DNA of 64,000 bases from Curtobacterium citreum. GTDB taxonomy: Bacteria; Actinomycetota; Actinomycetes; Actinomycetales; Microbacteriaceae. Every line of letters begins with the position of its first letter. Within the stretch, counting starts at the first letter, position 1. Of this stretch, positions 49,117-57,342 are shown one piece after another. The stretch lies in assembly GCF_006715175.1 (NCBI RefSeq), contig NZ_VFMQ01000001.1:124001-188000 (forward strand). Reading direction: 5' to 3'. Made by a program: the position numbers and the translations under genes. The notes under the pieces were generated by a model that made no database searches, was not told where the DNA came from, and saw nothing but the letters and a program-made list of their open reading frames with translations.

Positions 49117-49433
49117 GCCGAACGCTGCTCGCCCTCGGGCAGAAGATGCCCGATGGCTCGTAGGACGTCGCCCAGCCAAACGAGTTCCCAGTTCAACGTC
49201 CGGTCGGCGGCCGGCGCTGACGTCAGGTTGTCCCACGACTCGGTCAGCTGCCCGATCGTGGCCTCGGGTGGATTGCTCGACACGTCGTACAGGCCCGGAG
49301 CGGGCAACGAGTAGAAGTAGTCCTCACGCAGCACGACCGACTCCCCGTTCGCATGTTCGACGTGCTGAAGGATCCGATCGAACACGAGACGGAGATCAGT
49401 CACCGGGATCTGAAGACCGTTCCACTCAGGCAT
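49107..49433 (-). CDS. Hypothetical protein
   Basis: A 108-residue soluble protein (MPEWNGLQIPVTDLRLVFDR, VLREDYFYSLPAPGLYDVSS, DRTLNWELVWLGDVLRAIGH). It looks like a compact alpha/beta domain. No family recognised with certainty; likely cytosolic. Its end (GCA GAC CGG TAG) is encoded by the 28-bp element at 49089. It is the only gene between elements 12 and 13. Confidence 0.72.
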   Translation of the reverse strand: MPEWNGLQIPVTDLRLVFDRILQHVEHANGESVVLREDYFYSLPAPGLYDVSSNPPEATIGQLTESWDNLTSAPAADRTLNWELVWLGDVLRAIGHLLPEGEQRSADR

Positions 49434-49458
49434 CCCACGAACATGGCGCAGAGGGGCT

Positions 49459-49486
49459 GTCTCGTCAACCGATCGTTCATCGGACG
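49459..49486 (+). repeat. 28-bp dyad element, copy 13 (mixed arms)
   Basis: GTCTCGTCAAC, CGATCG, TTCATCGGACG: GTCTC-type left arm, GGAC-type right arm. Confidence 0.68.
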
Positions 49487-49591
49487 GAGGGCGGAAGTTC
49501 GGCGCGATCCGCCCAAAGAACGAGTCCTCCTTTAGGCGGAACGGCGTGCCATCGGCCGTTGCGACGCTTCGTGCCGCCGTACCGTGATCCC

Positions 49592-49750
49592 ATGAGGAAA
49601 CGGTTGCTCGTGTTCAGCCCCCCTGCCGGCGCGCTCGTGTTGTTGGCCGCCTGGTGGGTCACCCAGCGAGCTGGCGTCGTGGATGTAGTCCCGACGCGGG
49701 ACGACACTTTCCTGACGAACCCGTACGCAGTGCTCGTGATGATCGGGTAG
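49592..49750 (+). CDS. Small membrane protein, 52 residues
   Basis: MRKRLLVFSPPAGALVLLAA begins a basic start plus one membrane helix; a TRDDTF loop and a second short hydrophobic end (NPYAVLVMIG) follow. A TACCGTGAT hexamer-like element lies 8-16 bases upstream, suggesting a leaderless message. The frame is convergent with the SnoaL-like gene 12 bases away. Function unknown. Confidence 0.5.
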   Translation: MRKRLLVFSPPAGALVLLAAWWVTQRAGVVDVVPTRDDTFLTNPYAVLVMIG

Positions 49751-49762
49751 TCGCTCGCTGCT

Positions 49763-50179
49763 TCATGAACGGGGGTTACCGCCGGCCTGTTGGGCTTCCC
49801 AAGCAGTTCGAATGGGATCGGTGTCGTACACGATGTGCAGGTGTTGAATCCGGGCTTCCAGGTCTAGCTCGGCGACGTCAACCACGGAGAACGGTGCAGG
49901 GGTGCCGTCCGAGAGCGTCCAATCGAAGTCGAACCAGAACGCAACAGTCGGAGCCGAGTCGTCTGTGCTGACCAAGGTTCGGCGGAGCGTGAGGACGGAT
50001 GCGGCCGTGTCGGCGAACAATGTCGGGTAGAAGTCGCGGGCGGGCTGCTCCCCGTAAAGCGGTGAGCTCACAATCGCGTCCGGCGTGAACAGGGCGAGCA
50101 CCGCGTCTACGTCGGCTGATCCGAGAGCTGCGAGGTATGCATCGACGAGCTGTGTGAGGGTCGTTGCGGGGATGGTCAT
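49763..50179 (-). CDS. SnoaL-like/NTF2-like protein
   Basis: A 138-residue single-domain protein: TTLTQLVDAYLAALGSADVD, AVLALFTPDAIVSSPLYGEQ, FWFDFDWTLSDG, VVDVAELD and RIQHLHIVYDT correspond to the cone-shaped SnoaL-like fold. The family covers isomerases, cyclases and binding proteins. ATG 50179 is preceded by a GGGG-poor leader (CGAAAGCGATCACTG), so expression is probably modest. It is bounded by 28-bp elements at 49459 and 50280. Confidence 0.8.
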   Translation of the reverse strand: MTIPATTLTQLVDAYLAALGSADVDAVLALFTPDAIVSSPLYGEQPARDFYPTLFADTAASVLTLRRTLVSTDDSAPTVAFWFDFDWTLSDGTPAPFSVVDVAELDLEARIQHLHIVYDTDPIRTAWEAQQAGGNPRS

Positions 50180-50279
50180 CAGTGATCGCTTTCGGAGGGG
50201 TTCGGCCCACAGCAGCTCGGGCCGGGCGACATTCACCAGCTTCCCATCACCAAAGGCGGAAGACGAACTTGGCTCGCTG

Positions 50280-50307
50280 GGTCCGGTTGACGACCGGCTA
50301 TCGGTCG
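50280..50307 (+). repeat. 28-bp dyad element, copy 14
   Basis: GGTCCGGTTGAC, GACC, GGCTATCGGTCG; resembles copy 1 at 33077 in its left arm. Confidence 0.75.
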
Positions 50308-50366
50308 CGGGAGCGGCGCTCGGCTCGAACTCGACGTCGCGCGTCCTGCTGATCCGGCAGCGGGTT

Positions 50367-50453
50367 TCAGCCCATGCTCCCGCGGGCCGCGAGGAAGACG
50401 AGCACGGCGACGATAACCAGTACCACCGGCGCAAGGAACTGCAGATTCAGCAT
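50367..50453 (-). CDS. Tiny hydrophobic peptide, 28 residues
   Basis: MLNLQFLAPVVLVIVAVLVF plus LAARGSMG: one membrane helix with a basic end, preceded by AGGGGC five bases before the ATG. It lies alone between elements 14 and 15, like a minimal cassette. It could be a type I toxin-like or small regulatory membrane peptide; only hydrophobicity and ribosome site support it. Confidence 0.4.
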   Translation of the reverse strand: MLNLQFLAPVVLVIVAVLVFLAARGSMG

Positions 50454-50526
50454 CGCTGCCCCTATCGATCGGTCGTGCCGTTTCAGACGTGGGTGGGGCA
50501 TGGCGAGCAGTTGGCGACAGAGGTGC

Positions 50527-50554
50527 CGTCCGGTTGACAATCGGCTATTGAGAC
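50527..50554 (+). repeat. 28-bp dyad element, copy 15 (mixed arms)
   Basis: CGTCCGGTTGAC, AATC, GGCTATTGAGAC: GTCCGG left arm with GAGAC right arm. It is the last copy in the window. Confidence 0.78.
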
Positions 50555-50610
50555 GACAGGGTGTCGTGTTGAGTCTCGTAGAAGGCACCTCTATCGATAC
50601 GGGGGAGGGC

Positions 50611-50643
50611 AGAGCTCTCCTTCCCGAATGAGGGCTCTCGTTT
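50611..50643 (+). terminator. Rho-independent terminator
   Basis: AGAGCTCTC pairs with GAGGGCTCT (wobbles allowed) and is followed by CGTTTTT on the plus strand. Confidence 0.6.
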
Positions 50644-50651
50644 TTCGGCGG

Positions 50652-50879
50652 CTACTTGTTCCCGAGACGGGCTCGCCGCAGTTCTGCGACGATGCGTGCC
50701 CGCTCGGGGTCCTTGGCCAGCGTGCGGTCGTCGATGACGTCCACGACGTGCTTAACCAGCTCCGTGACCTGCTTGCGCAGGAGGAAGCCGAGCACGGGGA
50801 GGACGACCGCGATGATGCCGGTCAGGGTGGTGCCGCCGAAGGCCGTCAGCATGTCCACCGTGGTGTCGGTGATGGGCAT
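50652..50879 (-). CDS. Holin-like small membrane protein
   Basis: A 75-residue protein: a polar N-tail (MPITDTTVDMLTAFGGTTLT), one strong membrane helix (GIIAVVLPVLGFLL) and a long charged C-terminal helix (RKQVTELVKHVVDVIDDRTL; ERARIVAELRRARLGNK). Size and layout resemble actinophage holin-like proteins. A perfect GAAGGAGG ribosome site lies five bases before the ATG, and strong U-tract terminators surround it, all phage-like traits. No lysin gene is adjacent, so it may be a relic. Confidence 0.6.
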   Translation of the reverse strand: MPITDTTVDMLTAFGGTTLTGIIAVVLPVLGFLLRKQVTELVKHVVDVIDDRTLAKDPERARIVAELRRARLGNK

Positions 50880-51034
50880 GTTGCCTCCTTCGGGTTTGGC
50901 CGTGTGGCCAGCCCGCTCGTCGTGAGCGGGGGTCTAGAGCGTCGGAAGCCGACGCGAGCGCCCGGTAGGCGCTTAGTACCCCTATGCGCCGAGCGGTCGG
51001 CTTGCTGGGTGCTCGCGCGTTGAGGGCATGGAAA
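50880..51034. other. Intergenic region with hairpins
   Basis: Part of a 369-base gap (50880-51248). It contains the arms CCCGCTC and GAGCGGG (50912-50930) and no gene. Confidence 0.4.
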
Positions 51035-51059
51035 AGGCCGGCCCTGACGGGTCCGGCCT
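51035..51059 (-). terminator. Rho-independent terminator (minus strand)
   Basis: AGGCCGG/CCGGCCT arms; on the minus strand the stem is followed by TTTTC. Confidence 0.6.
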
Positions 51060-51140
51060 GTTCGTGTTGCTCGGGTGCTGCGCTGAGGGCAGAGTCGTTC
51101 CGAGCGGTTCCAGCCTACGGTTCGGGCCGGACATGACGAA

Positions 51141-51165
51141 AGCCAGTCCGATGGACTGGCTTTTT
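51141..51165. terminator. Bidirectional terminator downstream of the ars operon
   Basis: AGCCAGTCC and GGACTGGCT are perfect nine-base arms with a three-base loop, followed by TTTTT on the plus strand and CTTTCG on the minus strand. It lies about 85 bases after the last ars gene. Confidence 0.75.
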
Positions 51166-51248
51166 GCGCGCACTAATGACGCATGCCACAGCATAGCGGG
51201 TTTTGGAACGTACCTGCAAGCGTGCGGATCGGGGCGTGCCGCTCCTGC

Positions 51249-51770
51249 TCAGGAACCGGCGCGCGGGCTTCGGCGTTCGACGAGGACGTTGTCGCGCCAC
51301 TGCCCGGTCCACGGCCCGAACGTCATGAGGCCGATGCGTTCTCGGGTGCCGAGTTCGCGGAACCCGTGGCGGCCGTGGAGGGCTCGGGAGGCGGTGTTCT
51401 CGGGGAAGATCCCGGACTGGATGGTCCAGATCCCAGCGGCCTCCGTCGACGCAATGAGCGCGTCGAGGAGCAGGTGTCCGACGCCGCGGCCGCGCGCTGT
51501 GGCGGCGACGTACACCGAGTGCTCGACGACGCCCCGATACACCGGCCGGGTGGAGGTCGGGGAGACCGCCACCCAGCCGAGGACCTCGTCGCCGTCGACG
51601 GCGACGAACCGGTGCTCGGGCAGCTTGCCGGCGTCGAATGCTTCCCAGCTTGGCGGTTCCGCCTCGAACGTTGCGTTTCCGGTTGCGATGCCCTCTCGGT
51701 AGATCGTCTCGACACTGGGCCAGTCGGCGGCGGTCATCGGCCGAACGGTGACCGGGGTGTTGTCGGTCAT
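51249..51770 (-). CDS. GNAT acetyltransferase, ArsN-like
   Basis: A 173-residue acetyltransferase of the phosphinothricin-acetyltransferase type: RPMTAADWPSVETIYREGIA, NATFEAEPPSWEAF, the acetyl-CoA loop ARGRGVGHLLLDALIA and ENTASRALHGRHGFRELGTR. Homologues in ars operons (ArsN) acetylate arsenic-containing glutamate analogues such as arsinothricin. It is the last gene of the minus-strand ars operon and overlaps the second arsC by four bases, which supports that role; a different amino-acid analogue is possible. Confidence 0.82.
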   Translation of the reverse strand: MTDNTPVTVRPMTAADWPSVETIYREGIATGNATFEAEPPSWEAFDAGKLPEHRFVAVDGDEVLGWVAVSPTSTRPVYRGVVEHSVYVAATARGRGVGHLLLDALIASTEAAGIWTIQSGIFPENTASRALHGRHGFRELGTRERIGLMTFGPWTGQWRDNVLVERRSPRAGS

Positions 51771-52162
51771 GGGTGCAGGAGCTCGTCCTGGATGCGGGCG
51801 GCGACGGCGTTGCGCATGGGGCGGACGTCGTCGGGGGACCAGGAGTCCGGGTCCGGGAACGACCACTGCAACACCTTCCCGCGAGGTGTCGCGGGCAGGT
51901 CGAGGCCGGGCTTCATCAGCACGACGACGTCGGCCTGATCCAGCAGTTCTGGGGTGACCTTCCGCGGGGTTCGGTTGCTGATGTCGAGGCCGAGTTCCGC
52001 GACGGTCGCGGCGATCGACGGGTTCACCTCGTCAGCGGGAGCGATGCCGGCGGAGGTGGCGATGTAGCGGTCTGGGGTTGCGAGTTCGAGGAGGGCTGCG
52101 CCGAGTTGGGAGCGGCCGGCGTTGTGCTTGCAGATGAACAGCACGGTGGGCTTGTCGGTCAT
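51767..52162 (-). CDS. arsC: Arsenate reductase ArsC, single-cysteine (mycothiol-type)
   Basis: A 131-residue low-molecular-weight-phosphatase-fold enzyme. The CX5R loop is FICKHNAGRSQLGAAL; the acid residue is in the late segment FPDPDSW. Unlike the other two ArsC proteins in the window it has no second cysteine pair, so it should form an arsenate-mycothiol adduct resolved by mycoredoxin, as in Corynebacterium ArsC1/2. It overlaps the ArsN-like gene downstream and lies 12 bases after the flavoprotein gene. Confidence 0.9.
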   Translation of the reverse strand: MTDKPTVLFICKHNAGRSQLGAALLELATPDRYIATSAGIAPADEVNPSIAATVAELGLDISNRTPRKVTPELLDQADVVVLMKPGLDLPATPRGKVLQWSFPDPDSWSPDDVRPMRNAVAARIQDELLHP

Positions 52163-52174
52163 GTGGGGTCCGGT

Positions 52175-53572
52175 TCAGTTCGTGCAGCAGGAGCTGCTGG
52201 CGGGCGGAGCGGCCGGGGCGGGTGCGGCGCAGCACGACGACCCCTCGGACACTGCGGTCGTCGTGGGGACGTCGCAGGAGGATGAGCCGCCGATGTCGGT
52301 TGTGCAGACGCCGGTCTCGGGGAGGACGAGCTGCACGTCGCGGGCGGCCTGGTGGTCGCCGGCGAGTTCCGCGGCGATGGAGCGGACCTGCTCGTAGCCG
52401 GTGAGGAGCAGGAACGTGGGGGCGCGGCCGTAGGACTTCATCCCGGCGATGAAGAAGTTCGGTTCCGGGTGCGCCAGCTCCGCGACACCGTGCGGGGGGA
52501 CGGACCCGCAGGAGTGCAGGTTCGGGTCGATCAGTGGCGCGAGCGCGCGGGGTGCTTCGACAATGTCGTCGAGGCCCAAGCGGATCTCGCGGAGCATGTC
52601 GAGGTCGGGCCGGAACCCGGTGGCGTTCACCACAACGTCGACCGTGACGGTGAACGGATCCCCGGCACGGCGGCCGGTGACGGTGACCTGGTCGCCGTTC
52701 GGGCGGACGTCGTCGATCTCGAATGAGGCAAGCTGCTCGATGTGCCCGGACTCGACGAGGCCGTGCACGTTCGAGCCGAGCTGCCCGCGTGCGGCGAGCC
52801 CGTCGGCAGCGTCCGCGCCGAGGCGGGCGGTGCCGGCGTTTCGGATCGCCCACAGCAGCGTCGTGCCGGGTTCGTCCTTGGCGAGGGCGGCGAGCTTGAT
52901 GAGCGTATTCGCGGCCGAGTGGCCGGCGCCGACGACGAGGACCCGCTTCCCGGCGAATCGTGCCCGGTCCGCGCCGAGCACGTCGGGGAGGGCGTGCACG
53001 ATGCGGTCGCCGAGGTTCGCGGCGGGTGCGAGGCCGGCGGCGGTGAGCGGATTCGGGGACGTGTACGTGCCGGACGTGTCGACGACCGCGCGGGCGGTGA
53101 CGTCCTCGACGCCGTCGCTCGTGTGGAGGCGAAGGAGGAACGGGGTGTCGGCGCGGCCGGCGGAACGGGTGCGGTCCATGCCCTGCCGGGACACCGCCTC
53201 CACGTGGACCCCGTACCGGATCGCCGGTGCCAGCTCCGGCGTCTGGGCGAGGGGTTCGAGGTACTGGGCGACGAGGTCGTGCCCAGTCGGCAGCGACGAC
53301 CGGCGGGGCACGGTCCAGCCGGTGGGTTCGAGGAGGCGGCGGGCGGCGTCATTGATGACGTACCGCCACGGGGAGAACAGCCTGGTGTGCCCCCACGCCC
53401 GGACGGACGTGCCGACCTGGTCGCCGGCTTCGTAGACGACGGCGGGCAGGCCCTGCTCGAGCAGGTGCGCGGCGGCTGCGAGCCCGACGGGGCCGGCGCC
53501 GATGACGGCGACGGGCAGCCCGGTCAAGCGGTCCGCGTCGGCCCGGGGTGGGACGGTGAGGGTGAGCGTCAT
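52175..53572 (-). CDS. FAD-dependent monooxygenase-like flavoprotein with cysteine-rich tail
   Basis: A 465-residue two-dinucleotide-binding flavoprotein: FAD motif VAVIGAGPVGLAAAAHLLEQG (in part, VIGAGPVGLAAAAHLL, about residues 22-37), NADPH motif VLVVGAGHSAANTLIKLA (about 205) and ATGFRPD near 330. It resembles flavin monooxygenases found in ars operons (ArsO/ArsK-adjacent oxidoreductases). The last 45 residues hold SSSCD, SSCCAAP and SSCCTN, cysteine pairs that could bind As(III). Reaction is not proven; oxidation of arsenite or organoarsenicals is a reasonable guess. Confidence 0.82.
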   Translation of the reverse strand: MTLTLTVPPRADADRLTGLPVAVIGAGPVGLAAAAHLLEQGLPAVVYEAGDQVGTSVRAWGHTRLFSPWRYVINDAARRLLEPTGWTVPRRSSLPTGHDLVAQYLEPLAQTPELAPAIRYGVHVEAVSRQGMDRTRSAGRADTPFLLRLHTSDGVEDVTARAVVDTSGTYTSPNPLTAAGLAPAANLGDRIVHALPDVLGADRARFAGKRVLVVGAGHSAANTLIKLAALAKDEPGTTLLWAIRNAGTARLGADAADGLAARGQLGSNVHGLVESGHIEQLASFEIDDVRPNGDQVTVTGRRAGDPFTVTVDVVVNATGFRPDLDMLREIRLGLDDIVEAPRALAPLIDPNLHSCGSVPPHGVAELAHPEPNFFIAGMKSYGRAPTFLLLTGYEQVRSIAAELAGDHQAARDVQLVLPETGVCTTDIGGSSSCDVPTTTAVSEGSSCCAAPAPAAPPASSSCCTN

Positions 53573-53592
53573 GGGGGTGGTCCTTCCGGTGG

Positions 53593-54036
53593 TCAGGCGG
53601 ATGCTTCGGTGGGCAGCAGCTCGGCCAGGAGCGCTTGCACGCGGGTCTTGATCTCGTCGCGGATCGGGCGGACGTCGTCGATGCCCTTCCCGGCGGGGTC
53701 GGTGAGGTCCCAGTCCTCGTACCGCTTGCCGGGGAAGATCGGGCACGCGTCGCCGCAGCCCATGGTGATGACGGCGTCGGAGTCGCGGACGGCGTCGGTG
53801 GTGAGGATCTTCGGCCGATTCGCGGCGATGTCGATGCCGTCCTCCGCCATTGCTTCGATCGCGACGGGGTTGATCTGGTCCTTCGGCTCACTGCCCGCGG
53901 AGAGGACCTGCACGCGGTCGCCGCCGAGGGCCTGGGCGTAGCCGGCGGCCATCTGGGAGCGGCCGGCGTTGTGGACGCAGACGAACAGGATCGTGGGGGT
54001 CGCGGTCATGGCGGTGCTTTCGGTTCGGGCGGTCAT
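53593..54036 (-). CDS. arsC: Arsenate reductase ArsC, two-motif thiol type
   Basis: A 147-residue enzyme with CX5R loop [20 protein letters not shown] and the second cysteine pair in [20 protein letters not shown], so intramolecular disulphide exchange is possible. Very similar to the orphan ArsC at 14133. ATG 54036 overlaps the arsB stop (ATGA), so coupled translation favours it; ATG 54009 (MTATPT) would give 138 residues. It reduces arsenate for export by ArsB. Confidence 0.92.
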   Translation of the reverse strand: MTARTESTAMTATPTILFVCVHNAGRSQMAAGYAQALGGDRVQVLSAGSEPKDQINPVAIEAMAEDGIDIAANRPKILTTDAVRDSDAVITMGCGDACPIFPGKRYEDWDLTDPAGKGIDDVRPIRDEIKTRVQALLAELLPTEASA

Positions 54037-55436
54037 CGGATGAGGGTGAGCCAGCCGGCGAGGGCTGTCAGGGTGACGGCGAGGACGGGGACGGTCAGCA
54101 CGATGCCGGTGCGGAAGTACTGCCCCCAGCCGATGTGGATGCCCTTCCGATCGAGCACGTGCAACCACAGCAGCGTTGCCAACGACCCGATCGGTGTGAT
54201 CTTCGGGCCGAGGTCGGAGCCGATGACGTTGGCGTAGATCATCACTTCGTGGGTCAGGCCGGTCGCTCCGGCTCCGCCGCTCGCGAGGGCGGCGATGAGG
54301 ACGGTCGGCATGTTGTTCATCAGCGACGCGAGGATCGCGATCACGAACCCGACCCCGAGCGCGGTGACGAGGACCCCGTGGTCCCCGAACACATCGAACA
54401 GCTTCGCGAGGTAGTCGGTGAGGCCCTGGTTCTGCAGCCCGTACACGACGAGGTACATGCCGATCGAGAACAGCACGATCTGCCACGGCGCCTCCCGGAT
54501 CGTCTTCCACACCGGAATCACCCGCCCCGACCCGCCACCGGTGCCACCACTGCCGCCGGTGACGGCGGCGGTGCCGCCGGTCGTGACGAGGACCGGGGAC
54601 GCAGCCTGACGGGCGAAGAGGAACGCGGGTTGCCGGGCAGCAACGAGAACGATCACGACCGCGCCGACACCCGCGACCGCGGCGAGGGGCACCCCGAGCG
54701 GGTCGGCGGCGAAGTAGCCGACCAGCAGCACGGCGAGGACCACCCATCCGGCGCGGAACGTCGCCCGGTCCTTCACCGCGGCGGCCGGACGGGTGAGAGC
54801 GAGAACGTCGTACCGCTTCGGGATCGACCGGCCGAAGTACGCCAGCAGCATCCCGAGGGACGCCAGCACGGACACGATGCCGACGGGCACCATGACGGCG
54901 GCGTACTCGGTGAACCCGAGGCCGAAGTAGTCGGCGGAGACGATGTTGACCAGGTTCGACACCACCAGCGGCAGGCTGCCGGTGTCGGCGATGAACCCGG
55001 TGGCGAGGATGAACCCCAGCGCCGCCTTCGCCGGCATGTTCAACGCGCGGAGCATCCCGACGACGATCGGAGTGAGGATCAGCGCGGCCCCGTCGTTGGC
55101 GAACACGGCCGCGATGACCGCGCCGAGGCCGACGATCAGCACGAACAGCAGCCGACCGTTCCCGCGACCCCACCGGGCCACGTGGAGCGCTGCCCACTCG
55201 AAGAAGCCGGCCTCGTCGAGGATCAACGAGATCAGCACCACCGCGACGAACGTCAGCGTCGCGTTCCACACGATCCCGACCACCGTCGGCACGTCCCCGA
55301 GCCCGACGACCGTGGTCGCGAGGGCGACGACCGCGCCGATGAGGGCGGTGTAGCCGATCGGGAAGCCCTTGGGCTGCCAGATCACCACCACGAGCGTCGC
55401 GACGAAGATCGCCGCGGCGACGACCGCCAGCACCAT
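54033..55436 (-). CDS. arsB: ArsB-type arsenite efflux permease
   Basis: A 467-residue transporter with about 12-13 helices of the ArsB/SLC13-like ion-transporter superfamily: [39 protein letters not shown] (the ANDGA loop of the family), [20 protein letters not shown], and in the second half [15 protein letters not shown] and [21 protein letters not shown] Gly/Ser/Thr-rich cytoplasmic loop (about residues 275-300) separates the halves. It exports As(III)/Sb(III) by proton exchange or, with an ArsA, ATP; no arsA is seen. Coupled to both neighbours. Confidence 0.92.
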   Translation of the reverse strand: MVLAVVAAAIFVATLVVVIWQPKGFPIGYTALIGAVVALATTVVGLGDVPTVVGIVWNATLTFVAVVLISLILDEAGFFEWAALHVARWGRGNGRLLFVLIVGLGAVIAAVFANDGAALILTPIVVGMLRALNMPAKAALGFILATGFIADTGSLPLVVSNLVNIVSADYFGLGFTEYAAVMVPVGIVSVLASLGMLLAYFGRSIPKRYDVLALTRPAAAVKDRATFRAGWVVLAVLLVGYFAADPLGVPLAAVAGVGAVVIVLVAARQPAFLFARQAASPVLVTTGGTAAVTGGSGGTGGGSGRVIPVWKTIREAPWQIVLFSIGMYLVVYGLQNQGLTDYLAKLFDVFGDHGVLVTALGVGFVIAILASLMNNMPTVLIAALASGGAGATGLTHEVMIYANVIGSDLGPKITPIGSLATLLWLHVLDRKGIHIGWGQYFRTGIVLTVPVLAVTLTALAGWLTLIR

Positions 55437-56824
55437 CAGACGCCCACCCCGGCCTGGTTCGCTGCCGCGGCGGCGCGCTCCCAGCCCTGCGCGGCGACCT
55501 GCACGGCATCCCACGGGGACCCGAGCGGTGGCGTGTAGCTGAGGTCCAAGTCGATCACGTCGTCCACCGAGAGGCCGGCGTGGAGGGCGGTGGCGTACGT
55601 GTCGATGCGCTTACTGATCTCCGCAGACCGTTCCCCGACGATCTGCGCGCCGAGGAGCCGGCCGGACGTGTGGTCGCCGGTGACGCTGATCGTCAGTGGC
55701 ACCGCGCCTGGGTAGTACCGCTTGTGGTCATCCGCGACCGTGACACGGGTCAGTGGGGACACGTCGAGCGCAGCGGTCTCGTGGTGGCGGAGACCGGTGC
55801 GGGCGGCGACGAGGTCGAACACCTTCACCACCTGCGTCCCCACCGAACCGGCGAAGGTCCGGGACCCGCCGAGCATGTTCTCCCCGGCGACACGGCCCTG
55901 CTTGTGCGCCGTCGTCCCGAGCGGCAGCCACGTCGTCCCGAGCAGCCGGTGATGCGTCACGACGCAGTCGCCCGCAGCCCACACGTGCGGCACCCCGGTG
56001 CGCATCTGCTCGTCGACGACGATCGCGCCGGCCTGCCCGAGCTGCGCACCCGCTGCGGTCGCGAGGTCCGTCACCGGCCGCACGCCGACGCAGACCACCA
56101 CGAGCGCGAACGTGCCCTCTTCATCCCGAGCGGCTGTCGCCGTCGTCACCCGCCACTGCCCGCCTCTGGTTGGGGTGATGCCGGTGACGGTCCCCCCGGT
56201 CAGCACGGTTGCGCCGTGTCGGCGGACCTCCGCGGTGGCCAGGGACCCGAGTTCCGGATCGAGGGTGGAGAGCACTTCCGGGCCGCGCTGGATCAACGTC
56301 GTGTCGAACCCGCGGGCGACGAGTCCCTCGGTCATTTCGAGGCCGATGTAGCCGGCGCCAACGACCGCGACGCGGCTGCCGGTAGGCAGCAGCTCCAGGG
56401 CAGCGACGACCTGCTCGGCGTCGGTCATCGAGTGCAGCAGGTGAATCCCGGGCTCACCGAACGGGATCCCGGCCGGGCGGACCGGCTCAGCGCCAGTCCC
56501 GATCAGCAGCTCGTCGTACGGCAGCTCTTCCTCACCGCCATGTCCGGTGACCGTGAGGCGGCGACGGTCCACGTCGACCGCAGAGGCCCATGTGGAGGAG
56601 CGGACGGTCATGCCGGCGGCTTCGAGATCGGCGCGGGTGCGGTGCGCGAGGGACGCTTCCGTGACGACGTCGCCCGAGACCCAGTAGGGGATGCCGCAGA
56701 TCGAGAAGTTCGGAAACTCGTCCGCAAGGACCACGGTCACATCGGTCGACGGGTCCAGCTCACGGGCGCGCAGCGCCGCGGCGATGCCAGCGTCGCTGCC
56801 GCCAACGGCAACAAGGTGAGTCAT
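55436..56824 (-). CDS. Pyridine nucleotide-disulfide oxidoreductase (CoA-disulfide reductase/NADH oxidase-like)
   Basis: A 462-residue FAD/NAD protein. N-terminal [20 protein letters not shown] with the unusual GGSDAG in place of GGVAAG, the redox Cys in [15 protein letters not shown] motif [20 protein letters not shown] (about residue 157), and [11 protein letters not shown] near 300, then a dimerisation domain. This subgroup reduces disulfides or oxygen through a single Cys. In ars operons such proteins may keep thiols reduced for ArsC or act on As. It is the first gene of the minus-strand operon, divergent from arsR. Confidence 0.88.
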   Translation of the reverse strand: MTHLVAVGGSDAGIAAALRARELDPSTDVTVVLADEFPNFSICGIPYWVSGDVVTEASLAHRTRADLEAAGMTVRSSTWASAVDVDRRRLTVTGHGGEEELPYDELLIGTGAEPVRPAGIPFGEPGIHLLHSMTDAEQVVAALELLPTGSRVAVVGAGYIGLEMTEGLVARGFDTTLIQRGPEVLSTLDPELGSLATAEVRRHGATVLTGGTVTGITPTRGGQWRVTTATAARDEEGTFALVVVCVGVRPVTDLATAAGAQLGQAGAIVVDEQMRTGVPHVWAAGDCVVTHHRLLGTTWLPLGTTAHKQGRVAGENMLGGSRTFAGSVGTQVVKVFDLVAARTGLRHHETAALDVSPLTRVTVADDHKRYYPGAVPLTISVTGDHTSGRLLGAQIVGERSAEISKRIDTYATALHAGLSVDDVIDLDLSYTPPLGSPWDAVQVAAQGWERAAAAANQAGVGV

Positions 56825-56934
56825 CGTGGTCGGTCCTTCACAGATCAGCGGGAGACAAGCAACGACATCGAAGCATGTCGATATCGATGAAGGCAAATAT
56901 AGACGTGTGTCGAAGTCCGTGGGATGATGGTGTG
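56825..56934. promoter_or_regulatory. ars divergent promoter with ArsR-type dyad
   Basis: The 110-base gap between the divergent operon and arsR contains the palindrome TCGATATCGA (56878-56887) within CATGTCGATATCGATGAAGG, and AT-rich hexamers (AAATAT). ArsR proteins bind such 12-2-12-like dyads; it should repress both directions without arsenite. Confidence 0.65.
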
Positions 56935-57291
56935 ATGACGACGATCGAGCTGCTCCCCATCCAGGACGTCACCGCGTGCTGCTCGCCCGTCACGACCGAA
57001 GCGATGACGCAGGAGTCCGCGGAGGTCCTGGCGAAGTCGTTGAAGGCGATCGCAGATCCCGCGCGTTTGCGGTTGATCTCGATGGTCGCCGCGCACGAGG
57101 GCGCGGAAGCGTGCGTCTGTGACCTGCAGGAACCGCTCGGCCTGTCCCAGCCGACCGTGTCGCACCACCTCAAGGTGCTCGTCGACGCCGGCATCCTGCA
57201 CCGCGAAAAGCGCGGCACCTGGGCCTACTTCTCCCTCATCCCCGGCGCGCTCGAGTCCGTCGCCGCTCTGCTGACCTCGCCCACACGCTGA
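56935..57291 (+). CDS. arsR: ArsR/SmtB-family arsenic-responsive repressor
   Basis: A 118-residue winged-helix repressor. HTH: PARLRLISMVAAHEG, CVCDLQEPLGLSQPTVSHHL, KVLVDAGILHREKRGTWAYF. The metal site CVCD in the alpha3 helix is the As(III) site of ArsR, and a further CC pair at the N-terminus (VTACCSP) may give a third ligand as in Corynebacterium ArsR. ATG 56935 is chosen; starts upstream (56875) lie in the operator. It is divergent from the ars operon it should control. Confidence 0.95.
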   Translation: MTTIELLPIQDVTACCSPVTTEAMTQESAEVLAKSLKAIADPARLRLISMVAAHEGAEACVCDLQEPLGLSQPTVSHHLKVLVDAGILHREKRGTWAYFSLIPGALESVAALLTSPTR

Positions 57292-57342
57292 GACGACGGA
57301 ACTTCCCTCGCGGCGAAGCCTCCGCACGGTGAGGATGAAGAC

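Noticed and set aside
33077..50554. Classical integron attC sites
   Set aside because: The elements lack the paired RYYYAAC and GTTRRRY cores and the extrahelical bases, are only 28 bases long, and no integron integrase is present; only the layout is similar.
33077..50554. CRISPR array
   Set aside because: Spacing between copies is hundreds to thousands of bases and filled with genes; no cas gene in the window.
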